Source of the DNA: Sulfurimonas sp. | Lineage (GTDB): Bacteria > Campylobacterota > Campylobacteria > Campylobacterales > Sulfurimonadaceae | Assembly: GCA_028044295.1 (NCBI GenBank) | Contig: JAOFSE010000007.1 | Location: 41,217 to 105,216, forward strand | DNA length: 64,000 bases | Direction of reading: 5' to 3' | Notes under the pieces: generated by a model | Database searches by the model: none | Told to the model about the DNA's origin: nothing | What the model saw: the letters and a program-made list of their open reading frames with translations, nothing else | Position numbers and translations under genes: made by a program | Shown: positions 1 through 9,457 of the stretch, piece after piece | How the letters are laid out: each line of letters begins with the position of its first letter | How positions within the stretch are numbered: the first letter of the stretch is position 1

Positions 1-172
1 AAGACAACGTCATAACTTGTAATACAAAGGACTCAGTTCCTTTTAGTCAAATAGAAAATGATAAAATCTAATTTTACGATTCGTAACTTAGGTATTAAAC
101 ATACAAATATATCATTAAGTCCCTGTATGATAGAATAATCACTCATAACTTTGGTATAGACAAGGAAACATC

Positions 173-439
173 ATGACTGAGAAAAATACTATATATCAAG
201 AGCTAGAAGCTTTACGCTTGGAAGTTGAGAGTCTAAAAAAAGAAAAAGACACTATAAAAGACTCACATACTGAAGAAGTAAAGGGTATTGAAACAACAAT
301 TAAAGATTTTCTTGAAAAAGATAATATAAGTGAACTATTTGAAACCATCAAAAAAGATTATGCTAACATATCTCCAGTTACAGCAGTTGGACTATTTGCT
401 CTTGGGGCAATATTTGCTCGTTCACTGAGTAGAAAATAA
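173..439 (+). CDS. YqjD/ElaB-like small membrane-anchored coiled-coil protein
   Basis: An 88-residue protein. Residues 1-55 are charged and heptad-like, rich in Glu and Lys, and predict a coiled coil. The C-terminus (about 67-88) is one small-residue-rich hydrophobic segment ending in basic residues (ARSLSRK). That layout resembles the DUF883/ElaB-YqjD family of inner-membrane, C-tail-anchored proteins. The next gene resembles YqjE, the usual partner of YqjD, which supports the call. The start ATG follows an AAGGAAACATC leader that supplies a good ribosome-binding site. Function is unknown; in Escherichia coli YqjD has been linked to ribosome association. Similarity is by architecture only, so the family assignment is tentative. 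Confidence 0.6.
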   Translation: MTEKNTIYQELEALRLEVESLKKEKDTIKDSHTEEVKGIETTIKDFLEKDNISELFETIKKDYANISPVTAVGLFALGAIFARSLSRK

Positions 440-448
440 AGGGAAAAA

Positions 449-922
449 ATGAACCAAGATTTAAGTACAAAAATCAAACTTCTTATTAAAAGTGAAAAAG
501 CTCTCTTGGACTTAGAAATACGTAAAAAAAGTAAACAAGCAGTTTGGATAGCAGTAGGTATACTCTCAGCATTTATAGCTTTAGTTATGTTAAATGCAAC
601 GATGTTTTTATATCTATCAAACAACTTTACTACTGTAACATCAGCAGCTATTTTAACTATGATTAATTTAGGGTTTACTGCATTGGCCTTTTATATCGCT
701 TCCACACAAGGTCAAGACTCAGAGAGTGAATCCATTAAAGACATTCGTGATTATGCTTGGACACAACTAGCGAATGACATTGATGAGACAAAAGAAAATA
801 TTAATGAGTTTAAAGATTCGATATTACAAGCTAAAGAAAATATTTTTGGTTTAAAAAATTTACTACCAATCATAACTAGTATTATCAGTCTTAGTAAAAA
901 AGGTAAGAACGATGCAGTTTAA
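449..922 (+). CDS. YqjE/holin-superfamily-like membrane protein
   Basis: 157 residues. A short charged N-terminus is followed by two hydrophobic segments, at about residues 32-55 and 65-88, then a charged, probably helical cytoplasmic tail. This is the layout of the Phage_holin_3_6/YqjE group of small bacterial membrane proteins. It starts 9 nt after the preceding gene, and its stop overlaps the start of the cNMP-binding gene, so the genes are probably cotranscribed. There is no sign of phage genes nearby, so a lysis role is unlikely. It more plausibly belongs to an envelope or stress module with its YqjD-like neighbour. The molecular function is unknown. Confidence 0.55.
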   Translation: MNQDLSTKIKLLIKSEKALLDLEIRKKSKQAVWIAVGILSAFIALVMLNATMFLYLSNNFTTVTSAAILTMINLGFTALAFYIASTQGQDSESESIKDIRDYAWTQLANDIDETKENINEFKDSILQAKENIFGLKNLLPIITSIISLSKKGKNDAV

Positions 923-1418
923 TACACTATGGGATAATTTTTTTACTAAAGATACACATGAATCAAGTATTAATTTTTTAAAGTCAATCGATATATTTTC
1001 AGGTTTGAAACTTAAAGAGATTAAAAGACTTGAGAGAACTCTGCATAAAAGAGTCTATAAAAAAGGTGAAGTTATTTTTAATGAGGGAGAACCAGGAGCA
1101 TCTTTATATATACTAAGAGATGGTGAAGTTGAGATTATAGTGAACTATACTTCCCAAACTCCAATCTCTCTTACGAAGCTAACTACTGGAATGTTTTTTG
1201 GTGAAATAGCTTTGTTTGATGAAACAGCTCGTTCAGCAACAGTTGTGGCTTCAAAAGATTGTGAAATCATTGCTTTATCAAAACCAGACTTTATACTTTT
1301 TTCTACAAAAGAACCAGCTATTGGGATAAAAATCGTTATGAAACTTGGTAAGATTTTATCTACTAGACTCATGGCTACAAATAAACAAATCGAAGAAATA
1401 AAGTCAAACAATGCTTAA
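912..1418 (+). CDS. Cyclic nucleotide-binding domain protein (CRP/cNMP fold, no HTH)
   Basis: 168 residues, essentially a single cNMP-binding beta-roll at about 25-150. The phosphate-binding cassette reads GEIALFDETARSATVVA, the classical G-E-(I/L)-A-L...R-(S/T)-A pattern, so a nucleotide could be bound. No DNA-binding winged helix follows, and no membrane segment or catalytic domain is fused. It is therefore a stand-alone sensor or a regulatory subunit. It overlaps the upstream YqjE-like gene by 11 nt and the downstream permease gene by 8 nt, which implies translational coupling. Whether it governs the AI-2E-type permease next to it is inference. The bound ligand cannot be told from the sequence. 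Confidence 0.8.
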   Translation: MQFNTLWDNFFTKDTHESSINFLKSIDIFSGLKLKEIKRLERTLHKRVYKKGEVIFNEGEPGASLYILRDGEVEIIVNYTSQTPISLTKLTTGMFFGEIALFDETARSATVVASKDCEIIALSKPDFILFSTKEPAIGIKIVMKLGKILSTRLMATNKQIEEIKSNNA

Positions 1419-2448
1419 TTTTGTAGGTCTAAAACTATTTTACTTTGCAATCATTTCCATCATTATAGTTGGTATAGTTTTGACAGTAAAATCACTTTTT
1501 ATTCCACTACTAATAGCTCTTTTTATAGCTATGGTTTTAAGACCATTAGTTACATTTTTTGAATCGAAGGGTTTCTCACAGACTAGCATTATTACAACTA
1601 TGTTCTTAACTTTTTTCCTTCTAGTTGTCTTTGGATTTTCTATTTTTATTCCTATATTAAGTGAAGAAATATCATCATTTAGTACAAAACTACCAGCAAT
1701 AATATCTTCTCTGCAAGACAAAATAGATGGCATACAACATACCTTAGAGGCTAAGTTTCCATCACTTGAAATATCAAAATTCACTCAAGAATCTATTAGC
1801 TCATTTGTCAATAGTCTAAATGGAACTAAGTACTTTACAAATGCATTAAATATATTGACGTTTTCAATCTTAGTGCCATTCTTTGCATTTTTCCTACTAA
1901 AAGATATGCACCTTATTAAAAAAACACTTCTTTCATATATACCTAACCGTTATTTTGAAATAACTGCAATACTGTTTTATAAAATTTCAAATTCTGTTCA
2001 GTTATATATAAGAGGCCAGATTATAGATTCAAGTTTTGTTGGAATCATGACAGGAATTGGATTAAGTATTATTGGTTTTCCATTTGCACTTGTAGTTGGT
2101 CTTGTAGCTGGTATTGGTAATCTTGTGCCATATTTCGGACCAATACTTGGTGCAATCCCTGCAATACTCATAATCTTTATTACTCCCGAGTGGGCAACTG
2201 GATCTGCTATTGGTTTAGTTGTTGGGGTATTTTTATTTGTTCAAGTGATTGAGACAATTTTTGTATATCCTGCAGCTGTAGGAAATAGCGTTAACTTACA
2301 TCCACTTATAGTTGTATTAGCACTTTTAATCGGTGGAGAACTAGCTGGGATAGTTGGGATGATTGTCATCATTCCTGCTGTAGCTATTTTAAAAGTTACC
2401 TTCGAGCTACTGCATAAATATATGCTCGCTTATAGAATAATTGGTTAA
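1411..2448 (+). CDS. AI-2E family transporter (PerM/YdiK-like permease)
   Basis: 345 residues with an N-terminal hydrophobic pair (about 8-75), an amphipathic middle region (85-135), and several further membrane segments. The late motif GNLVPYFGPILGAIPA is diagnostic of the AI-2E/UPF0118 family. Members have been tied to autoinducer-2 export, sodium/proton exchange or general permease functions, and the substrate here cannot be predicted. The start overlaps the preceding gene by 8 nt. The stop lies only 2 nt from the converging tlyA stop, leaving no room for an independent terminator between them. Confidence 0.9.
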   Translation: MLNFVGLKLFYFAIISIIIVGIVLTVKSLFIPLLIALFIAMVLRPLVTFFESKGFSQTSIITTMFLTFFLLVVFGFSIFIPILSEEISSFSTKLPAIISSLQDKIDGIQHTLEAKFPSLEISKFTQESISSFVNSLNGTKYFTNALNILTFSILVPFFAFFLLKDMHLIKKTLLSYIPNRYFEITAILFYKISNSVQLYIRGQIIDSSFVGIMTGIGLSIIGFPFALVVGLVAGIGNLVPYFGPILGAIPAILIIFITPEWATGSAIGLVVGVFLFVQVIETIFVYPAAVGNSVNLHPLIVVLALLIGGELAGIVGMIVIIPAVAILKVTFELLHKYMLAYRIIG

Positions 2449-2450
2449 CC

Positions 2451-3158
2451 TTATTTTTTATAGCAGTAACAATATTCTAAATTTCCTTCTTTACCTGTGA
2501 GTTTTGAAGGGGACTTTAGAACTCTCTTCCATCCCTTTAACTCACAAGCATCTTCAAACTTTATCATTGCGTTTAGTATAGCTTTTTCATCTTGTACTAC
2601 ACCATTACCATCTCTTTTTGCTTCTCGTCCTACTTCAAACTGTGGTTTAAAAAGTAAAATTATTTTATCGTTTGCTAGTCTATCTACATCGTCTAAGATA
2701 TGAAGTAGAGATATAAATGCTACATCACTTACTACAATATCAAATGTTTTGTCACTTTTAAACTCTCTAATGTCACAACTCTCATATGAATGAACTCTAG
2801 AGTCTTCTCTTAGACTTACATGTAATTGTTCTTTACCTACATCTACAGATGTTACTTCCTTAGCTCCGTATTCTAAAAGAACTTGGGTAAAACCACCAGT
2901 TGATGAGCCAATATCAAGAGCTATTTTATTTTCTACATGTAGCTTTAACTCATCAAGAAAATTACTTAGTTTAAATGCTGCACGAGATACATATTCTTTA
3001 TGTTCTTTTACTATTACATTGTGAGTATTTTCTACTTTAAAAGATGGTTTGAGGATTTGCTTGTTATTTACACTTACTAATCCCTCTTTAATGATTCCCT
3101 GAGCTTTGTTTCTAGTCTCAGATAGAGAATTCTCTACTAGGTACTGATCTAAACGCAT
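2451..3158 (-). CDS. tlyA: TlyA-family rRNA 2'-O-methyltransferase
   Basis: 235 residues: an N-terminal S4 RNA-binding domain (MRLDQYLVENSLSETRNKAQ, about 1-60) followed by an FtsJ-like Rossmann methyltransferase. The SAM-binding loop is ALDIGSSTGGFTQVLLEYGA (about 80-100), and the motif-IV-like VVSDVAFIS follows at about 140. TlyA enzymes methylate the ribose of cytidines in 16S (and in some species 23S) rRNA and affect capreomycin sensitivity; older annotation calls them haemolysin A. The start lies 3 nt after the stop of a tiny acidic ORF that itself overlaps ligA, so ligA, the small ORF and tlyA probably form one operon. Confidence 0.92.
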   Translation of the reverse strand: MRLDQYLVENSLSETRNKAQGIIKEGLVSVNNKQILKPSFKVENTHNVIVKEHKEYVSRAAFKLSNFLDELKLHVENKIALDIGSSTGGFTQVLLEYGAKEVTSVDVGKEQLHVSLREDSRVHSYESCDIREFKSDKTFDIVVSDVAFISLLHILDDVDRLANDKIILLFKPQFEVGREAKRDGNGVVQDEKAILNAMIKFEDACELKGWKRVLKSPSKLTGKEGNLEYCYCYKK

Positions 3159-3161
3159 ATG

Positions 3162-5263
<2,102 letters not shown>

Positions 5264-5271
5264 TTATCTTA

Positions 5272-6600
5272 TTAAACCTTAGTATCTAACCAAGTTCTTG
5301 TAGTATAAATTCTCCAATAGATTATCCCTTTTATAAGGGTTTCTATATTCATAATAACAAATATAGTGACAATGCCATAACCCATTTTATAAGCTATGTA
5401 TGATGGGATAACACGAAATACCCACAGAGATAGTACATTTACTTTTAGTGTAATTTTTGTAGCCCCTGCTCCTCTAAGCGCACCAGAATAGACAAACATA
5501 ATCGCTAATGGAATCTGCGCTACTCCAACAAGTATAAGATAGTACGATGCAACAGCTATGGTTGCCGCGTCCTTTGTAAAAAATCCAACTAAAAATTCAG
5601 GAAAAAGAATTAAAAATATTCCAACACTTCCCATAAATATATAAGCAATTCTCCCACTTATTACACCCATGTTATAAGCTCTATCTTTATGTCCTGAGCC
5701 AATGTTTTGTCCAACTAAAGCCATCGCAGCTATTGAAAAACCAAAACCAGGCATAAATGCTATTCCTTCTACTCTAAGTCCTACTTGATAACCTGCTAAC
5801 TCTGCAGTACCATATGCTGTAATTATTCCTACAAACACTAAAAATGACATGCTTGATATTCCACGATCTAGTGCTGCACTCCAACCAACATTCCAAACTC
5901 TTTTCATATCGCTTATGCGAATGATAGGAATGATATTTAATTTAGAGTGTGGTTTTTTTATAAGAATATAATAAGCACCAACATTAAAAGCATAAGCTAT
6001 TACTGTAGCATATGCAGCTCCCTCTATCCCCATTGCTTCAAAGCCGAAGTGACCAAAGATTAGAACATAGTTTAAGAAAGCATTCAAAGCAGCTGAAAGT
6101 AGTTTTATATACAGTGAACTTTTAGTATCTCCTGCTGCTGAAAGAGCATTATAAAGGAGAGTATCAATAAAAATGACTACTATTCCAAGAGAAAGTATTT
6201 CAAAATAGAGAGAGCCCTGTTTCACAACCTCAGCTTCTGCACCCATAGCTGAGTATATAAACTCACTACCCATGTATCCAGCAATAGTTACAAAAAATGA
6301 AAGTACAATGGCAAAGACCCCAAGTGCATACAGAAGTGATGATGCACGTCTCTTTCTACCTTGACCGATAAAACGAGATATAAGAGCATTTCCACCCACA
6401 ACATAGAGTGTCATTAAAACATTTATAATCATCATAAACTGCATACTCATACCAACAGCAGCAAGTGCAGATACACTCACCATACCAACCATTAACATAT
6501 CTATAAGTACTTGAAGGATGTCTACTAAATGTTTTAGTGCAGCAGGAAGAGCAATAGAAAATACTCTCCTAGTATCATTAGAGATTAGCTTTGAAAAAAT
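5272..6600 (-). CDS. MATE family efflux transporter with probable AUU start
   Basis: A 12-helix MatE exporter, probably of drugs or metabolites coupled to Na+ or H+. The first in-frame ATG (6498) would give 408 residues but would start inside the first membrane helix. The reading frame stays open upstream to a TGA at 6622-6624, and that stretch encodes recognisable MATE N-terminus (TRRVFSIALPAALKHLVDIL, running into the LIDMLMVGM region). No ATG, GTG or TTG occurs in this extension. An AGAGG sequence lies 7 nt before an ATT at 6600-6598, so I place the start there. That gives 442 residues, the usual family length, and a 16-nt overlap with the upstream gene. An ATC start or a frameshift is an alternative. 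Confidence 0.75.
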   Translation of the reverse strand: MFSKLISNDTRRVFSIALPAALKHLVDILQVLIDMLMVGMVSVSALAAVGMSMQFMMIINVLMTLYVVGGNALISRFIGQGRKRRASSLLYALGVFAIVLSFFVTIAGYMGSEFIYSAMGAEAEVVKQGSLYFEILSLGIVVIFIDTLLYNALSAAGDTKSSLYIKLLSAALNAFLNYVLIFGHFGFEAMGIEGAAYATVIAYAFNVGAYYILIKKPHSKLNIIPIIRISDMKRVWNVGWSAALDRGISSMSFLVFVGIITAYGTAELAGYQVGLRVEGIAFMPGFGFSIAAMALVGQNIGSGHKDRAYNMGVISGRIAYIFMGSVGIFLILFPEFLVGFFTKDAATIAVASYYLILVGVAQIPLAIMFVYSGALRGAGATKITLKVNVLSLWVFRVIPSYIAYKMGYGIVTIFVIMNIETLIKGIIYWRIYTTRTWLDTKV

Positions 6601-6857
6601 TGTGCTACCTCTTGCATAGTCTCAAGAAGTTCTTTTTTAGTATCAAAGTGAAGTTCTTTTTTATCACGAACTTCCTCTTTTGGAAGTGTAAAGTCAAAAA
6701 CAAGTACATATGATGTTAGTTCTACCTTACCTTCATTCATATCCATCCACTCAAGACTCATCTCAGCAGTTTCACCATTTACACTTACAACAGCAGCTGG
6801 ATAAAGTCTAGTTATTTTACTTAGGTCTATATCACCGATTTTTGATTTATAAATCAT
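6585..6857 (-). CDS. Conserved-looking hypothetical protein, 90 residues
   Basis: I do not recognise a family. Starting at the ATG (6857) the protein is 90 residues (MIYKSKIGDIDLSKITRLYP...). It has alternating hydrophobic strands in the first two thirds and a charged helix at the C-terminus (KKELLETMQEVAQFFQS). This suggests a small alpha/beta soluble protein with no signal peptide or membrane helix. A TTG codon 45 nt upstream (6902) would lengthen it. I prefer the ATG because the extra N-terminus looks unlike the rest. The gene ends inside the start region of the MATE exporter, so translation of the two may be coupled. Confidence 0.6.
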   Translation of the reverse strand: MIYKSKIGDIDLSKITRLYPAAVVSVNGETAEMSLEWMDMNEGKVELTSYVLVFDFTLPKEEVRDKKELHFDTKKELLETMQEVAQFFQS

Positions 6858-6948
6858 TATTATTGTCCAAACTCTACTAATTATTTTTCGTATGTTATCC
6901 AAATATGTTTAAGGTTTTTAGGTATAGTACGCTCATAAAAGGATAAAT

Positions 6949-7359
6949 ATGACAAAATCATTACTACTTACTCTATCAGCAGTAGCTCTACTTCTTTTTA
7001 GTGGATGTGAGCAAAGCCAAACAGTAGAGAACCAAAAAAGTGTAGAAACTACAAAAAATATAGTCAAAGATACTATCTTTATTGAAGGTATGACTTGTGA
7101 AGGCTGTGAGAGTGGACTAGCACTTACACCTAAACATGTAAAAGGTGTAGTAAGTTTTAAAGCTTCACATGTGAAAAAGAGTGCAGAAGTTGAGTATGAT
7201 AAAAGTGTCGTAGACCTTGATACAATCAAAAAACATGTTATCACGCAAGGTTATAAAATCGTAGAAAGTCCAAAAGATGTTAAAACTGCTTCAAAAGCAG
7301 CTATGAAATGTGGTGGTGACATGAAATGTGGCGCTGGTAAATGTGGAGGAGCTAAGTAG
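6949..7359 (+). CDS. Lipoprotein with heavy-metal-associated (HMA) domain and Cys-rich tail
   Basis: 136 residues. The N-terminal signal ends in the lipobox LFSGC, so Cys20 is probably lipidated. An HMA/MerP-like ferredoxin fold covers about 42-106 and carries the metal-binding loop GMTCEGCE (Cys50, Cys53). The C-terminus is cysteine-rich, with three K-C-G units (Cys121, Cys127, Cys132). It is therefore likely to bind a soft metal such as copper or mercury at the outer or inner membrane surface. No metal ATPase, mer gene or copper regulator is adjacent. The SD-like GGATAA precedes the ATG. The stop is 3 nt from the converging gene downstream. Confidence 0.8.
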   Translation: MTKSLLLTLSAVALLLFSGCEQSQTVENQKSVETTKNIVKDTIFIEGMTCEGCESGLALTPKHVKGVVSFKASHVKKSAEVEYDKSVVDLDTIKKHVITQGYKIVESPKDVKTASKAAMKCGGDMKCGAGKCGGAK

Positions 7360-7362
7360 TAC

Positions 7363-7611
7363 TTACTCTTTCTTCTCACCATTAAGGTTCTTGTTCATTT
7401 TTCCAGTTTTCATCTTTAAAAATGCAAGGACTCCAAATATCACCCCAACAACTATACTTACAACTCCCCAAAAGTCATCTCTCTCATACGCCATAATAAT
7501 CCAGCATATATCTGCAAATAAGTAGACTATAACAGCTTCATAAATTTTACCTCTAAATGTTAAGAATGCACCAACATTTAAAAGTAGGCCACCTAAAACT
7601 GCATAACTCAT
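7363..7611 (-). CDS. Small membrane protein, 82 residues
   Basis: Three or four hydrophobic segments fill the protein (MSYAVLGGLLLNVGAFLTF, VIVYLFADICWIIMAY, VVSIVVGVIFGVLAFL), and it ends in a basic, hydrophilic tail. No family is recognised. The start was placed at the ATG overlapping the stop of the MFS gene (ATGA), which has AAGGAAATCTC just upstream. An ATG 36 nt further upstream lacks such a site. The overlap with the exporter gene suggests cotranslation and perhaps a shared role, but this is inference only. Confidence 0.6.
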   Translation of the reverse strand: MSYAVLGGLLLNVGAFLTFRGKIYEAVIVYLFADICWIIMAYERDDFWGVVSIVVGVIFGVLAFLKMKTGKMNKNLNGEKKE

Positions 7612-8813
7612 GAGATTTCCTTTAATTTTTGAGACTTTAAAATCCAAGCAAAATATAAACCGCCTAAGATAAATCCAAAACCAATTATAACAGCAATAGC
7701 TTCTAAAGAGTAATTTGAAGTTGCTAAAAAACCTATCATAAATGATGTAAATGCAGCGGAACTTAAAAAGAGCATATCATTGTAAGCTACGATTCGTCCA
7801 TAGTACTTCTCTTCTATATTCTTTTGAAGTAAAGTATATGTGTATGACCAAAGTGTTGTAGTAAACAAACCAACTATTACACTAGCAAAGAGTGACATAT
7901 AAAAATCTTTCATTAGGTAGGCCCACAACCAAACTGAAAAAGCTTGAGCAATGAAGATGTAACTTATATATCTATTTTTGGTAAATCTACTTAGCAGTAA
8001 TGGACCTATTACAAGACCTATAGCACGTGATGCATGAAGAAGTCCAAGAGCTAATGATGTTGCTATTACAGATGCATAATACTTATCAACCATAAGTGCT
8101 ACAAGTGCATCAAAAGCAGTTAAACCTACAAATGAGTGTATGAGCATGAGGTGTAGAGCTTGTGGTGTTCTTTTAATATAAGAAAATGTCTCTCTCATCA
8201 TTTGAAGTAAATTGTCAGTAGACTTTTTCACTTCTACATGTATCTCTGTCTTATATAGTAAATACAATCCAATCATGAACATAAATGAGTCTAAGATAAA
8301 TGCAAACTTTATGCCAAATAGATAAACTACAAAACCACTAAGTCCCATTCCTAGAGTGTAAGATAATGACCATATTATAGAGTGAAGTTCATTAGCCTTT
8401 TGAAGTTTATCGCCACTTAGTAGTTTAGGAAGAAGTGACATCTCAGTTGTAAAGTAAAATGAAGCAGCAGCCATTTTTATAAATATAAGAGTATAAAGTA
8501 ACCATAGGTCAGATATATTATTGACAAGTATTAAGAGGAAAGTTGCAACTACCTCAAACGTGATTAAAATAAGTAAAAGCTTTTTAGGTTTCATGCTATC
8601 AATTATTGATCCAGAGATAGGTGCTTGGATTACACCTGCTAAGAAATGAAGCATTGCAACAAACGCTACAATACTTGGAGTTACATGTAGTTCTATAAGT
8701 AGCGTGTATATTGCTACGTTTGAAAACCATGCACCAAAGTATGCAATCAATTGAATGATTGATAAACGTTTTAATACATGTTCTTCTTTTAATAAGTCTA
8801 TATATTGTTTCAT
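7608..8813 (-). CDS. MFS transporter, EntS-like (MFS_3) exporter
   Basis: 401 residues with twelve predicted membrane helices and the N-half opening typical of the enterobactin-exporter-like MFS group (about 15-60: LSIIQLIAYFGAWFSNVAIY, then SIIDSMKPKKLLL as the motif-A loop). These proteins export siderophores, macrolides or other small molecules by proton antiport. No siderophore genes are nearby, so the substrate is unknown. The gene is transcribed divergently from flaG across a 131-nt gap. It is followed by the overlapping small membrane protein gene. Confidence 0.88.
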   Translation of the reverse strand: MKQYIDLLKEEHVLKRLSIIQLIAYFGAWFSNVAIYTLLIELHVTPSIVAFVAMLHFLAGVIQAPISGSIIDSMKPKKLLLILITFEVVATFLLILVNNISDLWLLYTLIFIKMAAASFYFTTEMSLLPKLLSGDKLQKANELHSIIWSLSYTLGMGLSGFVVYLFGIKFAFILDSFMFMIGLYLLYKTEIHVEVKKSTDNLLQMMRETFSYIKRTPQALHLMLIHSFVGLTAFDALVALMVDKYYASVIATSLALGLLHASRAIGLVIGPLLLSRFTKNRYISYIFIAQAFSVWLWAYLMKDFYMSLFASVIVGLFTTTLWSYTYTLLQKNIEEKYYGRIVAYNDMLFLSSAAFTSFMIGFLATSNYSLEAIAVIIGFGFILGGLYFAWILKSQKLKEIS

Positions 8814-8851
8814 AAACGCAAGATTAGCATAAAGTAGTGTAAATTTTAAAA

Positions 8852-8874
8852 AACTTTACATATTCATTAAAGTT
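8852..8874. repeat. Inverted repeat AACTTTA-9nt-TAAAGTT in the MFS/flaG divergent region
   Basis: A perfect 7-bp inverted repeat with a 9-nt spacer. Its right arm coincides with the -35-like element of the flaG promoter. It may be an operator or only a by-product of the promoter sequence. Confidence 0.35.
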
Positions 8875-8894
8875 ATTTTTATATGTGTCGATAT
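8868..8894 (+). promoter_or_regulatory. Sigma28 (FliA)-type promoter of flaG
   Basis: TAAAGTT (8868-8874) and TCGATAT (8888-8894) are separated by 13 nt. This resembles the campylobacterotal FliA promoter pattern (TAAA ... CGATA). It lies about 50 nt before the flaG start, where a late flagellar promoter would be expected. Confidence 0.6.
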
Positions 8895-8944
8895 GCTGTG
8901 TAATAACTATATTCTTTTAAGCAAAAGAAAGTAAGGAGAAAGTC

Positions 8945-9337
8945 ATGGATGGCATAGCAAATGTTGCAAAGCAACAACAATCACAAGTAAGTTCTCAAGA
9001 AACTCAAGGAAGAGTGGCTCAAGTACAACAACAAGTTCAAAAAGTTGATGTTGTAAAAGAGATACAAAAAGAAGTCAAACAAGAGGCTACTAATGCCCCT
9101 ACAGCAAAAATTAACTCTAAAGAGCAAGTAAAAGAGTTGGTGGATCAGTTAAACAAAGCAATGGCTCCAATGAATACTAATGTAAAATTTGGTGTTGATT
9201 CACAAGATGTATTTTTTGTATCAGTAATAGAATCTGAAACAAGTAAGATGATTAGAAGATTTCCAGCTGAACAAGCTGCAGACTTTCTACCTAAGATGCA
9301 AGAAGTAACAGGTATGTTATTTGATACAAAAGGGTAA
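8945..9337 (+). CDS. flaG: Flagellar protein FlaG
   Basis: 130 residues. The N-terminus is Gln-rich and low in complexity (about 1-45). The C-terminal part (50-130) carries the FlaG-family pattern: KEQVKELVDQLNKAM, NVKFGVDSQDVFFVSVIE, and the end IRRFPAEQAADFLPKM. FlaG proteins influence filament length and flagellin glycoform or secretion behaviour. No other flagellar gene is adjacent. The gene stands alone with its own sigma28-like promoter, a strong AAGGAGAAAGTC ribosome-binding site and a terminator overlapping its stop codon, so it is probably a monocistronic late flagellar gene. Confidence 0.88.
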   Translation: MDGIANVAKQQQSQVSSQETQGRVAQVQQQVQKVDVVKEIQKEVKQEATNAPTAKINSKEQVKELVDQLNKAMAPMNTNVKFGVDSQDVFFVSVIESETSKMIRRFPAEQAADFLPKMQEVTGMLFDTKG

Positions 9338-9353
9338 AAAAGCTTTACCCTTT
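9329..9353 (+). terminator. Rho-independent terminator of flaG
   Basis: AAAGGGTAAA and TTTACCCTTT form a perfect 10-bp stem around a 5-nt loop and are followed by AT-rich sequence. The left arm contains the flaG stop codon. Confidence 0.75.
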
Positions 9354-9457
9354 AAATTATATATACCTTTACATAAAGCTCTCTCTTTCTTACTAACCAA
9401 TTTTTAATCTATTTTATTGTAAAATCCACCCAATATATTTTGCAATAAGGTTTTTAT

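Noticed and set aside
449..922. Holin-like gene as evidence of a prophage
   Set aside because: No other phage gene is nearby, and the YqjD-like neighbour explains it as a chromosomal YqjE-type protein.
1145..1784. Antisense frames opposite the cNMP and AI-2E genes (1145-1411, 1440-1784)
   Set aside because: They are shadows of well-supported genes on the other strand, with no start context.
6499..6597. Reading the MATE gene from the ATG at 6498, or from the ATG at 6578 in another frame
   Set aside because: The first cuts off the conserved first helix. The second hits a stop after about 14 codons.
6858..6902. TTG-started extension of the 90-residue hypothetical protein
   Set aside because: Composition differs from the rest of the protein and no good ribosome-binding site precedes the TTG; not fully excluded.
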